Translations under genes and position numbers: made by a program
Shown here: in pieces, positions 5,893 through 5,949 of the stretch
How the letters are laid out: every line of letters starts with the position of its first letter
Numbering within the stretch: position 1 is the stretch's first letter
NCBI GenBank assembly: GCA_902766345.1
Contig: CACXDK010000375.1
Coordinates: 1-5,949, forward strand
Reading direction: 5' to 3'
DNA from: an uncultured Spirochaetaceae bacterium
GTDB lineage: Bacteria > Spirochaetota > Spirochaetia > Treponematales > Treponemataceae
Length of the DNA stretch: 5,949 nt
Notes under the pieces: generated by a model
Database searches by the model: none
The model's input: the letters and a program-made list of their open reading frames with translations, nothing else
What the model was told of the DNA's origin: nothing

Positions 5893-5949
5893 TTTCAGCT
5901 AGCTGGTTGATTCGTATTTATGAGCACAATAAATACAGAATACTTTCCC

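Noticed and set aside
5893..5949. Possible 3' end of an upstream gene, such as recF
   Set aside because: Two minus-strand frames are open from the window edge and end at TAG 5899-5901 or TGA 5895-5897, but 16-17 codons are too few to recognise a family or choose a frame.

Overview
This window looks like a chromosomal segment from a spirochaete, most likely a Treponema. It is AT-rich (roughly 40% G+C by eye). Every gene I can support is on the minus strand, so transcription runs from the right end to the left end. The assignment rests on three things: the gene order (DciA-like DUF721 protein, rpmH, rnpA, yidD, yidC, jag, then a peptidyl-prolyl isomerase), the spirochaete-style lipoprotein signal on the last gene, and the divergent RnpA motif. 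It is inference from memory of family patterns, not a database result.

Layout in transcription order: a DUF721/DciA-like protein (5338-5892); a 57-nt gap with a weak hairpin and the rpmH ribosome binding site; then a very compact block. In that block rpmH (ribosomal protein L34) carries a C-terminal extension that overlaps the start of rnpA (RNase P protein), rnpA overlaps yidD by 46 nt, and yidD runs into yidC, which is followed by jag/khpB. Two exported proteins follow with short gaps: an unrecognised protein of about 268 residues with a signal peptide, and a lipoprotein that fuses a cyclophilin domain to an FKBP domain. No gap between rpmH and the left edge exceeds about 32 nt and I see no terminator there, so rpmH through the isomerase probably forms one transcription unit. 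There is no gene-free stretch above 300 bases.

Functionally, rpmH-rnpA-yidD-yidC-jag is the classic bacterial cluster, often near the replication origin, that combines ribosome and tRNA maturation with membrane protein insertion. A DciA-like replication helicase loader next to it fits an origin-proximal location. The two downstream exported proteins make it plausible that this treponemal operon also supplies envelope folding capacity.

The points most worth a second look are the dual cyclophilin/FKBP lipoprotein, whose cyclophilin half keeps a cyclosporin-type Trp; the rpmH/rnpA overlap; and the unknown exported protein between jag and the isomerase. I found no mobile element, CRISPR array, tRNA or rRNA, and nothing that looks like a wholly new system. 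The window is mostly a conserved housekeeping locus with lineage-specific additions.
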